A stretch of DNA of 64,000 nt, taken from NCBI GenBank assembly GCA_014218235.1, contig CM024755.1:100978948-101042947 (forward strand), read 5' to 3'. Numbering within the stretch: the first letter of the stretch is position 1; each line of letters starts with the position of its first letter. The translations under genes were made by a program, and so were the position numbers. The stretch is from Colocasia esculenta (Eukaryota; Streptophyta; Magnoliopsida; Alismatales; Araceae). The notes beneath the pieces were generated by a model that saw nothing but the letters and a program-made list of their open reading frames with translations, searched no databases and was not told where the DNA came from. This document shows positions 34,461 through 46,904 of the stretch, piece after piece.

Positions 34461-35795
34461 AAGAAATTTGGTCCCCAAAGTTACACATAATGGTATAGTT
34501 CGTACCTGAGAATAGTTCTGAGTGGTTTTTCTTCATTCTTTCCTTCGTTTCCCAAGTAGCGTTGGTAATTCCGTCTCGACTCCATTGGACCTTCACCATA
34601 GGTATGGTACGATTTCTGAGTCGTTGAATCTTCTGATCCAATAGTTTGATTGGCTTCTCTTCATAAGTCAGGTCCTCCCGAATCTCCAAGTCCTCATGGT
34701 TGATTACATGGTCGGCATTGAATAAGTACTTCCTCAGCATGGATATGTGGAACACATTATGCACGTTCGCCAGCTGTGGAGGTAGTGCAAGTCTATACAC
34801 CACCTGACCAATCCTTTCCAGAATTTCAAATGGTCCGATAAATCTGGGACTCAACTTTCCTTTGATCCCAAATCTTTGAATTCCCCTTGAAGGTGAGACC
34901 TTCAAGAAAACATGTTCACAACCTGAAATTCTAGTTCTCTCTTTCTCTTGTCTGCATAACTCTTCTACCTAGATTGTGCTATCTTCAGAGGTTCCCTGAC
35001 AATCTGAACCTTTCTGACGGTTGCCTCAATTAAGTCGGGTCCAACCCATTGGTTCTCCCCAACCTCTTCCTAGCAAAGTGGTGATCTGCAACTTCTGCCA
35101 TATAAGGCTTCAAACGGTGCCATCTTAATACTTGCCTGATAGCTGTTGTTATATGCAAACTCCATCAGGTATAACTGATCATCCCATTGACCTCTAAAAT
35201 CTAGCACCAGAGCACGAAGCATATCCTCCACAATTTGATTGCTCCTTTCGGTTTGTCCATCAGTCTGAGGATGGAAGGCAATACTAAAGTTTAGTTTAGT
35301 ACCCATTGCTGCTTGTAAACCCTTCCATAAGTGTGAAGTAAATCTAGGGTCCCGATCCGATATTATGTTAGATGGAACCCCATGCAATCTAACTATTTCC
35401 TTAACATATAGTGCAACCAATACATCCACTGACCAGGTACTCTTAATCGGCAAGAAATGAGCCGACTTAGTCAATCGATCAACTATTACCCAAATTGCAT
35501 CCATTCTGCCTCTAGTCTTGGGCAAGCCCATGATAAAGTCCATACCGATGCTATCCCACTTCCATTCTGGGATTTCTAGTGGTAGTAGTCCACCAGCTGT
35601 ACGGAAATGCTCGGCCTTGACTTTCATGCATGTTAAACAGTATGACTGATCGGCCACATCCCTCTTCAAGTTTGGCCACCAATACGACCTTTTTAAGTCT
35701 TGGTACATCTTTGTTGATCTAGGGTGAATCGTGTACTTGGACTGATGAGCTTCATTTAATAACCTCTTCTTGAGTTCTCCATGATCAGGACACAT
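34459..35795 (-). pseudogene. pol: Family C interior 1: integrase and chromodomain
   Basis: Integrase 35795-35070: zinc finger (HPRSTKMYQDLKRSYWW, CLTCMKVKAEH), core (GMDFIMGLP, ISDRDPRFTS, HPQTDGQTER). Then two amber stops shared with interior 2 (Trp codon in PLCWEE near 35070; Gln codon in QSRQKSYAD near 34970) and a private 1-bp deletion near 34920. The GPF segment and chromodomain (FIGPFEILERIG, LLDQKIQRLRNR, VKVQW, ATWE) are open at 34905-34459. Confidence 0.85.
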
Positions 35796-37302
35796 GTTCT
35801 ACCTCGAAATAGTAATCTTCCATCAGCTGATAGAGAAAGTCCGGTCTTTGTTCTAGCTTCTCCCTGATCTCAACTAAGAATGGATCCTCTCCCTGTTTCT
35901 CCTTGATTTCGGTCAGTAGATCGGATTGTATCTGGAGATTGGAAATCATTACTTGCTTTTCCTTCTTTCCCATGTCTAAGTTCAAGCTTGCAAATTGCTC
36001 CAGTAACTTCCATTCGCCCAGCATCATACTAGCTAGCATAGCTCCTGGTTGTCTACTTAGAGCATCTGCCACTACATTGACTTTCCCAGGGTGATATTGA
36101 ATGGAAAAGTCAAAGTCCTTGAGGTATTCTAACCACCTTCTTTGTCTCATGTTAAGCTCCTTCTGTGAGAATAAGTATTTTAAACTCTTATGGTCAGAAA
36201 AAACTTTAAATTGCTCACCATAGATGTAATGCCTCCAAATCTTCAAGGCGAATGCTACAGCTGCTAACTCCAGGTCAAGAATCGGGTAGTTCACTTCGTG
36301 GATCTTCAACTGTCATGAGGCATATGCTATTACTTTCCATTGTTGCATTAAGACACATCCCAGACTTGTTCCAGAAGCATCTGAATAAATTTCAAATCCT
36401 TCCTCTTCAGTGGGTAAGGCGAGGACAGGAGCAGTAGTCAGACACTTCTTCAAGTTGTTAAAGCTCTCTTCATATTCATCGGTCCACATAAATGGATTTT
36501 CCTTCCGGATTAGCTTGGTTAATGGTACGGCAATATTTGAGAAATCCTTTATAAACCTTCGATAATATCCTGCTAATCTCAGAAAGCTCCTGATCTCTGT
36601 GACGCCTGTCGGTCTTTCCCATTTCAACACAGCCTCAACCTTTGATGGATCAACAACGATACCATCCCTAGTTACCACATGCCCTAAAAAGGATACCTCC
36701 TCAAGCCAGAATTCACATTTGCTTAGCTTGGCATATAGTTTATTCTCCCTTAAAATCTACAATGCAATCCTCAAATGCTCCTCATGTTCTTCCTTTGTCT
36801 TGGAATAGATCAATATATCATCGATGAATACCACCACAAATTTATCAAGATATGGGCGATAAATGCTATTCATCAACTACATGAAAACTGCAGGGGCATT
36901 TGTTAGTCCAAAAGGCATAACAATAAATTCATAATGCCCATACCTACTTTGGAAGGCTGTCTTGTGAATGTCTTCTCCTTTGATCCTCAATTGGTGATAG
37001 CCGGATCTGAGATCTATTTTAGAGAAGTATTTAGCTCCAAATAATTGATCAAACAACTCATCAATCCTTGGTAGAGGATATTTGTTCTTGATGGTTAACT
37101 GGTTTAGTTGCCTGTAGTCTATGCACAGCCTCATCGACCCATCTTTCTTCTTGATAAAGAGGACAGGTGCACCCCATGGTGATGTGCTTGGTCGGATGAA
37201 TCCCTTCTCTAACAGTTCCATCAATTGCTCTTTTAATTCCTTCAGTTCTATGGGGGACATTCTATATGGTGCCCTAGATACTGGTGCTGCTCCAGGGACC
37301 AA
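35785..37302 (-). pseudogene. pol: Family C interior 1: reverse transcriptase and RNase H
   Basis: RT N-terminal half 37302-36877 (PYRMSPIELKELK, YPLPRIDELFDQL, MPFGLTNAPAVFM), ended by a TAG where FMDLMN is expected. The palm (minus-strand FIDD near 36820) carries another shared TAG near 36760. The RT thumb and RNase H start are at 36678-36313, then a private TGA at 36310-36312 (an Arg codon in ASRQLK). RNase H follows at 36309-35785 (LDLELAAVAFALK, SDHKSLKYLF, VVADALS). Confidence 0.85.
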
Positions 37303-38884
37303 TTCGATGGTAAAATCGACCTCTCGCTCAGGAGAATTCCTGACAAGTCTTCGGGAAAGACATCAGCATACTCGCTGACAATATGGATGTCCTCAACTTT
37401 GACTTCCTTCTTTGTGATGACAACAATAGCAAGAAAGGCCATACAACCTTTCCTCATCATCCTTTTGGCTTGTAATGCAGAGATAAGTGACAATCTCCTG
37501 CGGTTTCTATCCCCTGTGAACATTAGGTTTGGGTAATGGCTAAAGGTTACCCGACTTCTCCTGCAGTTGATACTAGCCCCATGTTCAGACAACCAGTCTG
37601 CTCCCAGTATCACATCATACCCCTCCATGTCTATGCATATTAAATTTGCAGGTAGGTTTTGGGTTTCAATCAACACTTCACTAGATGGCAGATGGTTTGT
37701 AAGATTGGTGCCAAGACCAATCAGGGTTGACACAACTATTCCAGATTTCATTGGGACGGGTTTCACAGGTAGGGTATCAACAAATGTTTGGGATATAAAG
37801 GAATGCGTAGCTCCCGTATCAAATAGAACATATGCGGGTCGGGAAATAATAGTAAGTGTACCTTCCACGATACCTCCTTCTTCAGTAGCTTCAGGTTCCT
37901 GAATAGCTTGCAAGCGGCCTTGCCTCTTCTGTCCATTCGGACGCTTGTCTTGAGGGGCTTGTTCTTTCAGCATTGGGCAGTCCGAGATCCTGTGGTCACG
38001 ACTACCACAGCGCAGACATCTCCCTTGCGCTCTCCAGTATTGTTCAGACCGGTGACTAGCTTTGTCACAGTGTTTGCACCTTTCTCCCGTTGACACCACT
38101 ATCTGCTTACCTAACTCCTTCGGCTTCTTATCGGCTTGTTCAGTAAAACCACCACTGGGCCTTTTCTTCCCAATGGTCGGTTGATACCTTCCTACAGCAG
38201 ACACTTTCTCCCTTTTCACGGATTTTTCCTTAATCTTTCGACAGTCTCCATGGCATCTTCCAGTAACTGAGCCTTCTTTACCATGTCAGCATAGGTTTGA
38301 ATGTCCATTGGCGCCAGTTGAGTGATGAACTGGGGCCTCAAGCCATTCAGAAAGCGTTTCGCCTTCATTCTTTCTGCCCCAATCAAGTGAACAACATATC
38401 GGGACAGACGAGAGAATTGGGCCTCATACTCGGCCGCAGTGAGTCCTCTCTACTTCAAAGCCGCAAATTCGACTGCTTTCCGTTTCTGGACCCTCTCAGA
38501 AAAGTACTTGGTGTTGAATCGCTCAATGAACTGAGCCCATGTTAGTTGTTGGCCATTCAGTGTTGCTTCCACCGACTCCCACCATGCCCTGGCATCCTTC
38601 ACCAATTGGAAAGTCACCAGCAGTACTTTGTTCTGGTCTGTGCATTGCATGACCCTGAATATCCTTTCAATTTCCTTAACCCAGTGTTCAACAACATCTG
38701 GGTCAGTACTCCCTTCAAACCTAGGCGGATCCATACTTTGAAAATTCCGATGGAGATCACCAGCTCCGCGGTTACCTCCACCCTGGGTGGCTTGCAGGAT
38801 AGCCTGAGTCAAGTTCTGTATTGTTTGTTGCATGTTCCTAGTCTGGGCACGTTCAGCGGCCATTGAGGTAATAAGTACCTTCAA
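37303..38884 (-). pseudogene. gag: Family C interior 1: gag and protease
   Basis: Gag N-terminus from about 38863 (MAAERAQTRNMQQ) with SMDPPRFEGSTDP and KDARAWWESVE, ended by a shared TAG at 38450-38452. The middle of Gag continues to a private 1-bp deletion near 38242. From 38219: zinc knuckles (CKHCDKASHRSEQYW, last Cys lost; CLRCGSRDHRISDC intact), protease active site LFDTGATHSF, then a shared frameshift near 37335 (in DLSGIPPERE). Unlike family B, no intron-like interruption occurs in this gag. Confidence 0.85.
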
Positions 38885-39032
38885 GATAATAATATAAGTC
38901 AGTCATCTAAATATATCACATGTGACTTCTATTCCCATGGTTCTACCCAAGCTAACATTAGGTACGATAGATTTTGACTCGTGTGATCTAGTTTCATTCT
39001 ATATTCCTATTCCCTTGGACCCTAAAGTTCAG

Positions 39033-39044
39033 GCTCTGATACCA
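39033..39044 (-). promoter_or_regulatory. Family C primer-binding site, interior 1
   Basis: Plus strand gctctgatacca, the iMet site, 2 bp from LTR2 at 39047. Confidence 0.9.
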
Positions 39045-39046
39045 AC

Positions 39047-42000
39047 TGTCACGCCTCGATATTTAGTAGTGGAATAAATACCGAGGTGCATGAATGATAC
39101 AAATAGACGTATCACAGTTGAATAGCGCAGAGTCACAATTGAACATAAAAACACATTTGAGAATATAATATGGTCACCAAAAGTATACTTTATTCCATTT
39201 CATTCAACTAGCTACAACCTTACATAAGAAGAACCAACTAAAGGGTCCCTTATTCAAATGAAAATGTTTCACTAATACATAGACTACTCAAATATCTATT
39301 CCTAATACTTCATCTCCTCAATATCGGGTGCTCATCACTCTTGCCCTGCCCCATCAGACTCCACGGGTTTCTCATCACTACCTGAAAAGGACATGATGAT
39401 AGGGTGAGCAAACTAGCTCAGTAGGATTTACATCTCAATATTGTGCGGGCACTAATATACATGATTAACATTTTAAATAGGCAGATATGCATATGAACAT
39501 GATAATTCTAATGCATGCTTTTCTAACAAGTTAAATAGCGGAATAGAACGGATGTCATATCAAATATCGAGTTGCATATACAATGGACGGATATTTGAAG
39601 AGTAGAATCATATCAAAAGACATTGGCCATATCGATATCATGTATTCACATGAACAGACGTATCATATCAAATCTTATCATATCATATCAAATCAAACTT
39701 ATCATATCATATCAAACGAAGGCACATTCCCACAAATCTTGGATATCGTATTAGTGCCATGTCAAGCACCACAAGTCCATACTCCCGCGGTTAATAAGTA
39801 CGTTGGGGTGCTCTTCCCTAGGACCAGACAGGGCCCCTATTGCACAAGCATTAGTCAAATGGACCAAAGTCTTACGTTGTGCCGAACAAACATATTCATA
39901 TCATGGCCACAGAATTTCAATAATAAGCTCAATGTAATAAGAACATGATCATCATAGAGTCAAGGTGTGACAAATAGCTCAAGAGAACAAATGGGCAGTA
40001 TAACGACGTATCTTATGTTTCATAATTCGTTATTGTCTTGACATGAGGATAACTAATGACAGATCGTACGCGGAACATGTGCTCTCTATCTCCAGGGTAC
40101 TTCATGGTTCAACCAGCTTGGCCTCTATGTGGGAATCCATACAGAGCGGAGACTTACGGAGGTCTTAAGGAAAAGATCGCTAGTCTTGCCGATTCGGAAT
40201 GACCGACAGAGAGCTCTCAATTCCCCAAGAAGGGTGTGCCTATTCGTGCAAAGGTGTAAGTGACGTGTCACGGATCTTTCCTAACATGTATGCAATATGA
40301 ACAAATAACTGAAACATCAGAAATCATATAACTTAAAGAAACTCATATACAAACCATGATGAAACACTTTAACTAAACACGTCTACGCTAACATGTGTTC
40401 ACCCATACATTCACATCATATTCTTATCATGTCCAATTGACAATAAGTAAGATCACAAGATAATCAAATGAACATAAGGTCAATCACATTTACACATTAG
40501 AATCATATTCATATCATTACCACTTTCAAATTGATGGATTTCTTTTAGGCCAATGCACACTATGGAACACTATGCAACATGCTGACGGACCACAAAGACT
40601 AACATGCTGACTGACTGACTGAAAAGTACAGCCTCGGGTCGACCTATGAATAGCGTCCAACACAGTGGCCATTTTTACAAAACAGTGTATAGGTAAACAG
40701 GCCAAACGGTGCAGAAATTGAATCGCGTCGGCCTACATGGCCGCCTTTCAAGCTAAATCGCGTCGAGATATAGCGACGCCTTACAGGAAATCATTAAATA
40801 ATCTGATGGGCGGGAAAACTGCCTAAATCGTGTCTGGGGATCTCGCCGCAGTTCAGACTGGCACAGACTCCCAGATAGGCATGAAGGCCCATGCGCGGGT
40901 TGATTGGTAAGCGACCTAATTGCGTTCGGCCTCATGGTCACGATTCAGAGGGCGCGGGAATCCCGTCGCCTGGAGAGGACGCGATTCCAAACGCTGCCCG
41001 AAAACGTTAGAAAACATAGCTAACCTCTTACCATACTTATATCTCCCTATCTAATGACAGTTAGATAAAATGTTTTAGATGAAAGATGACCATGACAATG
41101 AGTAGAAGAACTTTGATGTTGGGGGTTTGACCTAATTTGGTCTCTAATCTCATGAAAAATATGAAGAACATAAAGGTCAAGTACATCCCGAAAACATAGG
41201 TTCATGCAGTGGCTCTCTTAACATGCTTATAACTCTCTAAAAATGACTTTTTGACAAAGTGTTCAACACAAAACATGATGAGGACTACTAGTAACATAAC
41301 TTTCATGATGGATGTTTAGTCTAATTCGGTCTCGAATCGTGTACATAGTAAGAAGAACGTAAAAAGCCCTAACTGTGCGCGACTTAGGGAAAATGACTAA
41401 TACTCCATGTATACTCCATGAAAATTGGGAAAATCAAGTGCAAATGAAACTAGACTCGAAGCTCTACAAGATGCTATTGTTTTTCTTTAATCTTGGCTCG
41501 AGAACACCTTCCTTTGTGAAGATCTAAGAGATGTCATCATTCTGGATGCAGCAGAGGATGAAGGGGATGAAGCTCCGGTTCCCAGCCTTTCTCCTCCTCC
41601 TCTGAAGCCCTAGCCCACCTCCAAACGACCCAAACTGTTGCCAAACCTTCTCCAAGAGTTTAGTGACGAGTTCTTATAGATTTAGGGTGTATTTACATGT
41701 CCTAATGGGACTAGGAAAGGGGGCTGCAAATTCAGCTTTCTACTTTCCAAAATCTGGGATTCTCTCACCCAAAGGAGGTAGCTACACCATGGGAAGGTGT
41801 CATAAAGGGTTGGGCACGATTTGTCTTGCCATGCATGGTCGTTATCACTAATTTTAACCCTAATTTGCCCTCCCTAATCACTGCATAATTACATCTAGGT
41901 ATTTTCTTGTCCCAATTTTTATCCTTGGGCCAAATGTGCTCCATTGGCCAAATCTTGTTAATGGGTTATTAATACATGATGTTGGAAGTCTCTCCAATAT

Positions 42001-42304
42001 GTTTATTTAATTTATGGTCGGGTTATTGTTTCGCGTTAACAATTTTCCGACTTAGTTTCTAAATTCGGGTAATTTGTCACGTGTGACGTACACTCGGTGA
42101 ATCAGATTTTTTGTTGCATGAATTTCTTCGTGGAACACTTAGGGACAATACTTGGGGTTGATTTATAATTTTTACGGAATTTTCCGATGTGTTTTCTCTT
42201 GTACGCTAATGGTACGTAAGTTTTATCATTCCGATAAATGCGAAAATTATTTATTTTGATTTATTTTCTAATTTTTTAAATCCCTAAATTTTCGGGGTGT
42301 TACA
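39047..42304 (-). repeat. Family C LTR2 (middle, mosaic), 3,258 bp
   Basis: From the left edge to at least 40324 it carries the variants of LTR3 (tgtcacgcctcg, agtagtggaataa, ccgacagagagctctc, cagaaatcat). From 40549 onward it carries those of LTR1 (ttttaggcc, gggtcgacc, cgtctggggatctcgcc, and no 10-bp insertion near its end). It also has private changes (cattaccactttc, agtggccattt). Confidence 0.9.
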
Positions 42305-43611
42305 TCCTCCCCCACTTAAGAAATTTGGTCCCCAAAGTTACACATAATGGTATAGTTCGTACCTGAGAATAGTTCTGAGTGGTTTTTCTTCATTCTTTCC
42401 TTCGTTTCCCAGGTAGCGTTGGTAATTCCGTCTCGACTCCATTGGACCTTCACCATAGGTATGGTACGATTTCTGAGTCGTTGAATCTTCTGATCCAGTA
42501 GTTTGATTGGCTTCTCTTCATAAGTCAGGTCCTCCGAATCTCCAAGTCCTCATGGTTGATTACATGGTCGGCATTGAATAAGTACTTCCTCAGCATGGAT
42601 ATGTGGAACACATTATGCACGTTCGCCAGCTGTGGAGGTAGTGCAAGTCTATACACCACCTGACCAATCCTTTCCAGAATTTCAAATGGTTCGATAAATC
42701 TGGGACTCAACTTTCCTTTGATCCCAAATCTTTGAATTCCCCTTGAAGGTGAGACCTTCAAGAAAACATGTTCACCAACCTGAAATTCTAGTTCTCTCTT
42801 TCTCTTGTCTGCATAACTCTTCTACCTAGATTGTGCTATCTTCAGAGGTTCCCTGACAATCTGAACCTTTCTGACGGTTGCCTCAATTAAGTCGGGTCCA
42901 ACCCATTGGTTCTCCCCAACCTCTTCCTAACAAAGTGGTGATCTGCAACTTCTGCCATATAAGGCTTCAAATGGTGCCATCTTAATACTTGCCTGATAGC
43001 TGTTGTTATATGCAAACTCCATCAGGTATAACTGATCGTCCCATTGACCTCTAAAATCTAGCACCAGAGCACGAAGCATATCCTCCACAATTTGATTGCT
43101 CCTTTCGGTTTGTCCATCAGTCTGAGGATGGAAGGCAATACTAAAGTTTAGTTTAGTACCCATTGCTGCTTGTAAACCCTTCCATAAGTGTGAAGTAAAT
43201 CTAGGGTCCCGATCGATATTATGTTAGATGGAACCCCATGCAATCTAACTATTTCCTTAACATATAGTGCAACCAATACATCCACTGACCAGGTACTCTT
43301 AATCGGCAAGAAATGAGCCGACTTAGTCAATTGATCAACTATTACCCAAATTGCATCCATTCTGCCTCTAGTCTTGGGCAAGCCCATGATAAAGTCCATA
43401 CCGATGCTATCCCACTTCCATTCTGGGATTTCTAGTGGTAGTAGTCCACCAGCTGTACGGAAATGCTCGGCCTTGACTTTCATGCATGTTAAACAGTATG
43501 ACTGATCGGCCACATCCCTCTTCATGTTTGGCCACCAATATGACCTTTTTAAGTCTTGGTACATCTTTGTTGATCTAGGGTGAATCGTGTACTTGGACTG
43601 ATGAGCTTCAT
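42305..43611 (-). pseudogene. pol: Family C interior 2: integrase and chromodomain
   Basis: Parallel to interior 1. The zinc finger and first part of the core are at 43564-43148; a private 1-bp deletion near 43214 (in ISDRDPRF) shifts the frame. The second half of the core is at 43163-42927. The same two amber stops follow as in interior 1, then the GPF segment and chromodomain with a private 1-bp deletion near 42536. Confidence 0.85.
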
Positions 43612-45159
43612 TTAATAACCTCTTCTTGAGTTCTCCATGATCAGGGACACATGTTCTACCTCGAAATAGTAATCTTCCATCAGCTGATAGAGAAAGTCAG
43701 GTCTTTGTTCTAGCTTCTCCCTGATCTCAACTAAGAATAGATCCTCTCCCTGTTTCTCCTTGATTTCGGTCAGTAGATCGGATTGTATCTGGAGATTGGA
43801 AATCATTACTTGCTTTTCCTTCTTTCCCATGTATAAGTTCAAGCTTGCAAATTGCTCCAGTAACTTCCATTCGCCCAGCATCATACTAGCTAGCATAGCT
43901 CCTGGTTGTCTACTTAGAGCATCTGCCACTACATTCACTTTCCCAGGGTGATATTGAATGGAAAAGTCAAAGTCCTTGAGGTATTCTAACCACCTTCTTT
44001 GTCTCATGTTAAGCTCCTTCTGTGAGAATAAGTATTTTAAACTCTTATGGTCAGAAAAAAATTTAAATTGCTCACCATAGATGTAATGCCTCCAAATCTT
44101 CAAGGCGAATGCTACAGCTGCTAACTCCAGGTCAAGAATCGGGTAGTTCACTTCGTGGATCTTCAACTGTCTTGAGGCATATGCTATTACTTTCCATTGT
44201 TGCATTAAGACACATCCCAGACCTGTTCCAGAAGCATCTGAATAAATTTCAAATCCTCCCTCTTCAGTGAGTAAGGCGAGGACAGGAGCAGTAGTCAGAC
44301 ACTTCTTCAAGTTGTTAAAGCTCTCTTCACATTCATCGGTCCACATAAATGGATTTTCCTTCCGGATTAGCTTGGTTAATGGTACGACAATATTTGAGAA
44401 ATCCTTTATAAACCTTCGATAATATCCTGCTAATCTCAGAAAGCTCCTGATCTCTGTGACGCCTGTCGGTCTTTCCCATTTCAACACAGCCTCAACCTTT
44501 GATGGATCAACAACGATACCATCCCTAGTTACCACATGCCCTAAAAAGGATACCTCCTCAAGCCAGAATTCACATTTGCTTAGCTTGGCATATAGTTTAT
44601 TCTCCCTTAAAATCTACAATGCAATCCTCAAATGCTCCTCATGTTCTTCCTTTGTCTTGGAATAGATCAATATATCATCGATGAATACCACCACAAATTT
44701 ATCAAGATATGGGCGATAAATGCTATTCATCAACTACATGAAAACTGCAGGGGCATTTGTTAGTCCAAAAGGCATAACAATAAATTCATAATGCCCATAC
44801 CTACTTCGGAAGGCTGCCTTGTGAATGTCTTCTCCTTTGATCCTCAATTGGTGATAGCCGGATCTGAGATCTATTTTAGAGAAGTATTTAGCTCCAAATA
44901 ATTGATTAAACAACTCATCAATCCTTGGTAGAGGATATTTGTTCTTGATGGTTAACTGGCTTAGTTGTCTGTAGTCTATGCACAGCCTCATCGACCCATC
45001 TTTCTTCTTGATAAAGAGGACAGGTGCACCCCATGGTGATGTGCTTGGTCGGATGAATCCCTTCTCTAACAGTTCCATCAATTGCTCTTTTAATTCCTTC
45101 AGTTCTATGGGGGACATTCTATATGGTGCCCTAGATACTGGTGCTGCTCCAGGGACCAA
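43612..45159 (-). pseudogene. pol: Family C interior 2: reverse transcriptase and RNase H
   Basis: RT N-terminal half 45159-44734 (YPLPRIDELFNQL, MPFGLTNAP) with the shared stop in FMDLMN, the palm with the shared stop near 44620, then 307 open codons (44535-43612) covering the RT thumb, all of RNase H (DASGTGLGCVLMQ, SDHKSLKYLF, VVADALS) and the linker. The Arg codon mutated to TGA in interior 1 is intact here. Confidence 0.85.
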
Positions 45160-46742
45160 TTCGATGGTAAAATCGACCTCTCGCTCAGGAGAATTCCTGA
45201 CAAGTCTTCGGGAAAGACGTCAGCATACTCGCTGACAATATGGATGTCCTCAACTTTGACTTCCTTCTTTGTGATGACAACAATAGCAAGAAAGGCCATA
45301 CAACCTTTCCTCATCATCCTTTTGGCTTGTAATGCAGAGATAAGTGACAATCTCCTACGGTTTCTATCCCCTGTGAACATTAGGTTTGGGTAATGGCTAA
45401 AGGTTACCCGACTTCTCCTGCAGTTGATACTAGCCCCATGTTCAGACAACCAGTCTGCTCCCAGTATCACATCATACCCCTCCATGTCTATGCATATTAA
45501 ATTTGCAGGTAGGTTTTGGGTTTCAATCAACACTTCACTAGATGGCAGATGGTTTGTAAGATTGGTGCCAAGACCAATCAGGGTTGACACAACTATTCCA
45601 GATTTCATTGGGACGGGTTTCACAGGTAGGGTATCAACAAATGTTTGGGATATAAAGGAATGCGTAGCTCCCGTATCAAATAGAACATATGCGGGTCGGG
45701 AAATAATAGTAAGTGTACCTTCCACGATACCTCCTTCTTCAGTAGCTTCAGGTTCCTGAATAGCTTGCAAGTGGCCTTGCCTCTTCTGTCCATTCGGACG
45801 CTTGTCTTGAGGGGCTTGTTCTTTCAGCATTGGGCAGTCCGAGATCCTGTGGTCACGACTACCACAGCGCAGACATCTCCCTTGCGCTCTCCAGTATTGT
45901 TCAGACCGGTGACTAGCTTTGTCACAGTGTTTGCACCTTTCTCCCGTTGACACCACTATCTGCTTACCTAACTCCTTCGGCTTCTTATCGTCTTGTTCAG
46001 TAAAACCACCACTGGGCCTTTTCTTCCCAATGGTCGGCTGATACCTTCCTACAGCAGACACTTTCTCCCTTTTCACGGATTTTTCCTTAATTCTTTCGAC
46101 AATCTCCATGGCATCTTCCAGTAACTGAGCCTTCTTTACCATGTCAGCATAGGTTTGAATGTCCATTGGCGCCAGTTGAGTGATGAACTGGGGCCTCAAG
46201 CCATTCAGAAAGCGTTTCGCCTTCATTCTTTCTGTCCCAATCAAGTGAACAACATATCGGGACAGACGAGAGAATTGGGCCTCATACTCGGCCGCAGTGA
46301 GTCCTCTCTACTTCAAAGCCGCAAATTCGGCTGCTTTCCGTTCCTGGACCCTCTCAGAAAAGTACTTGGTGTTGAATCGCTCAATGAACTGAGCCCATGT
46401 TAGTTGTTGGCCATTCAGTGTTGCTTCCACCGACTCCCACCATGCCCTGGCATCCTTCACCAATTGGAAAGTCACCAGCAGTACTTTGTTTTGGTCTGTG
46501 CATTGCATGACCCTGAATATCCTTTCAATTTCCTTAACCCAGTGTTCAACAACATCTGGGTCAGTACTCCCTTCAAACCTAGGCGGATCCATACTCTGAA
46601 AATTCCGATGGAGATCACCAGCTCCGCGGTTATCTCCACCCTGGGTGGCTTGCACGATAGCCTGAGTCAAGTTCTGTATTGTTTGTTGCATGTTCCTAGT
46701 CTGGGCACGTTCAGCGGCCATTGAGGTAATAAGTACCTTCAA
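45160..46742 (-). pseudogene. gag: Family C interior 2: gag and protease
   Basis: Same order as interior 1: Gag N-terminus 46742-46308 with the shared amber stop at 46308-46310, then an unbroken Gag-protease frame from 46307 through 46244 to the shared frameshift near 45195. It has the same zinc knuckles and LFDTGATHSF. The frameshift near 38242 in interior 1 is absent, so that one arose after duplication. Confidence 0.85.
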
Positions 46743-46890
46743 GATAATAATATAAGTCAGTCATCTAAATATATCACATGTGACTTCTATTCCCATGGTT
46801 CTACCCAAGCTCACATTAGGTACGATAGATTTTGACTCGTGTGATCTAGTTTCATTCTATATTCCTATTCCCTTGGACCCTAAAGTTCAG

Positions 46891-46902
46891 GCTCTCATGC
46901 CA
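46891..46902 (-). promoter_or_regulatory. Family C primer-binding site, interior 2 (mutated)
   Basis: gctctcatgcca instead of gctctgatacca, two substitutions from the iMet site, 2 bp from LTR3. Confidence 0.85.
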
Positions 46903-46904
46903 AC

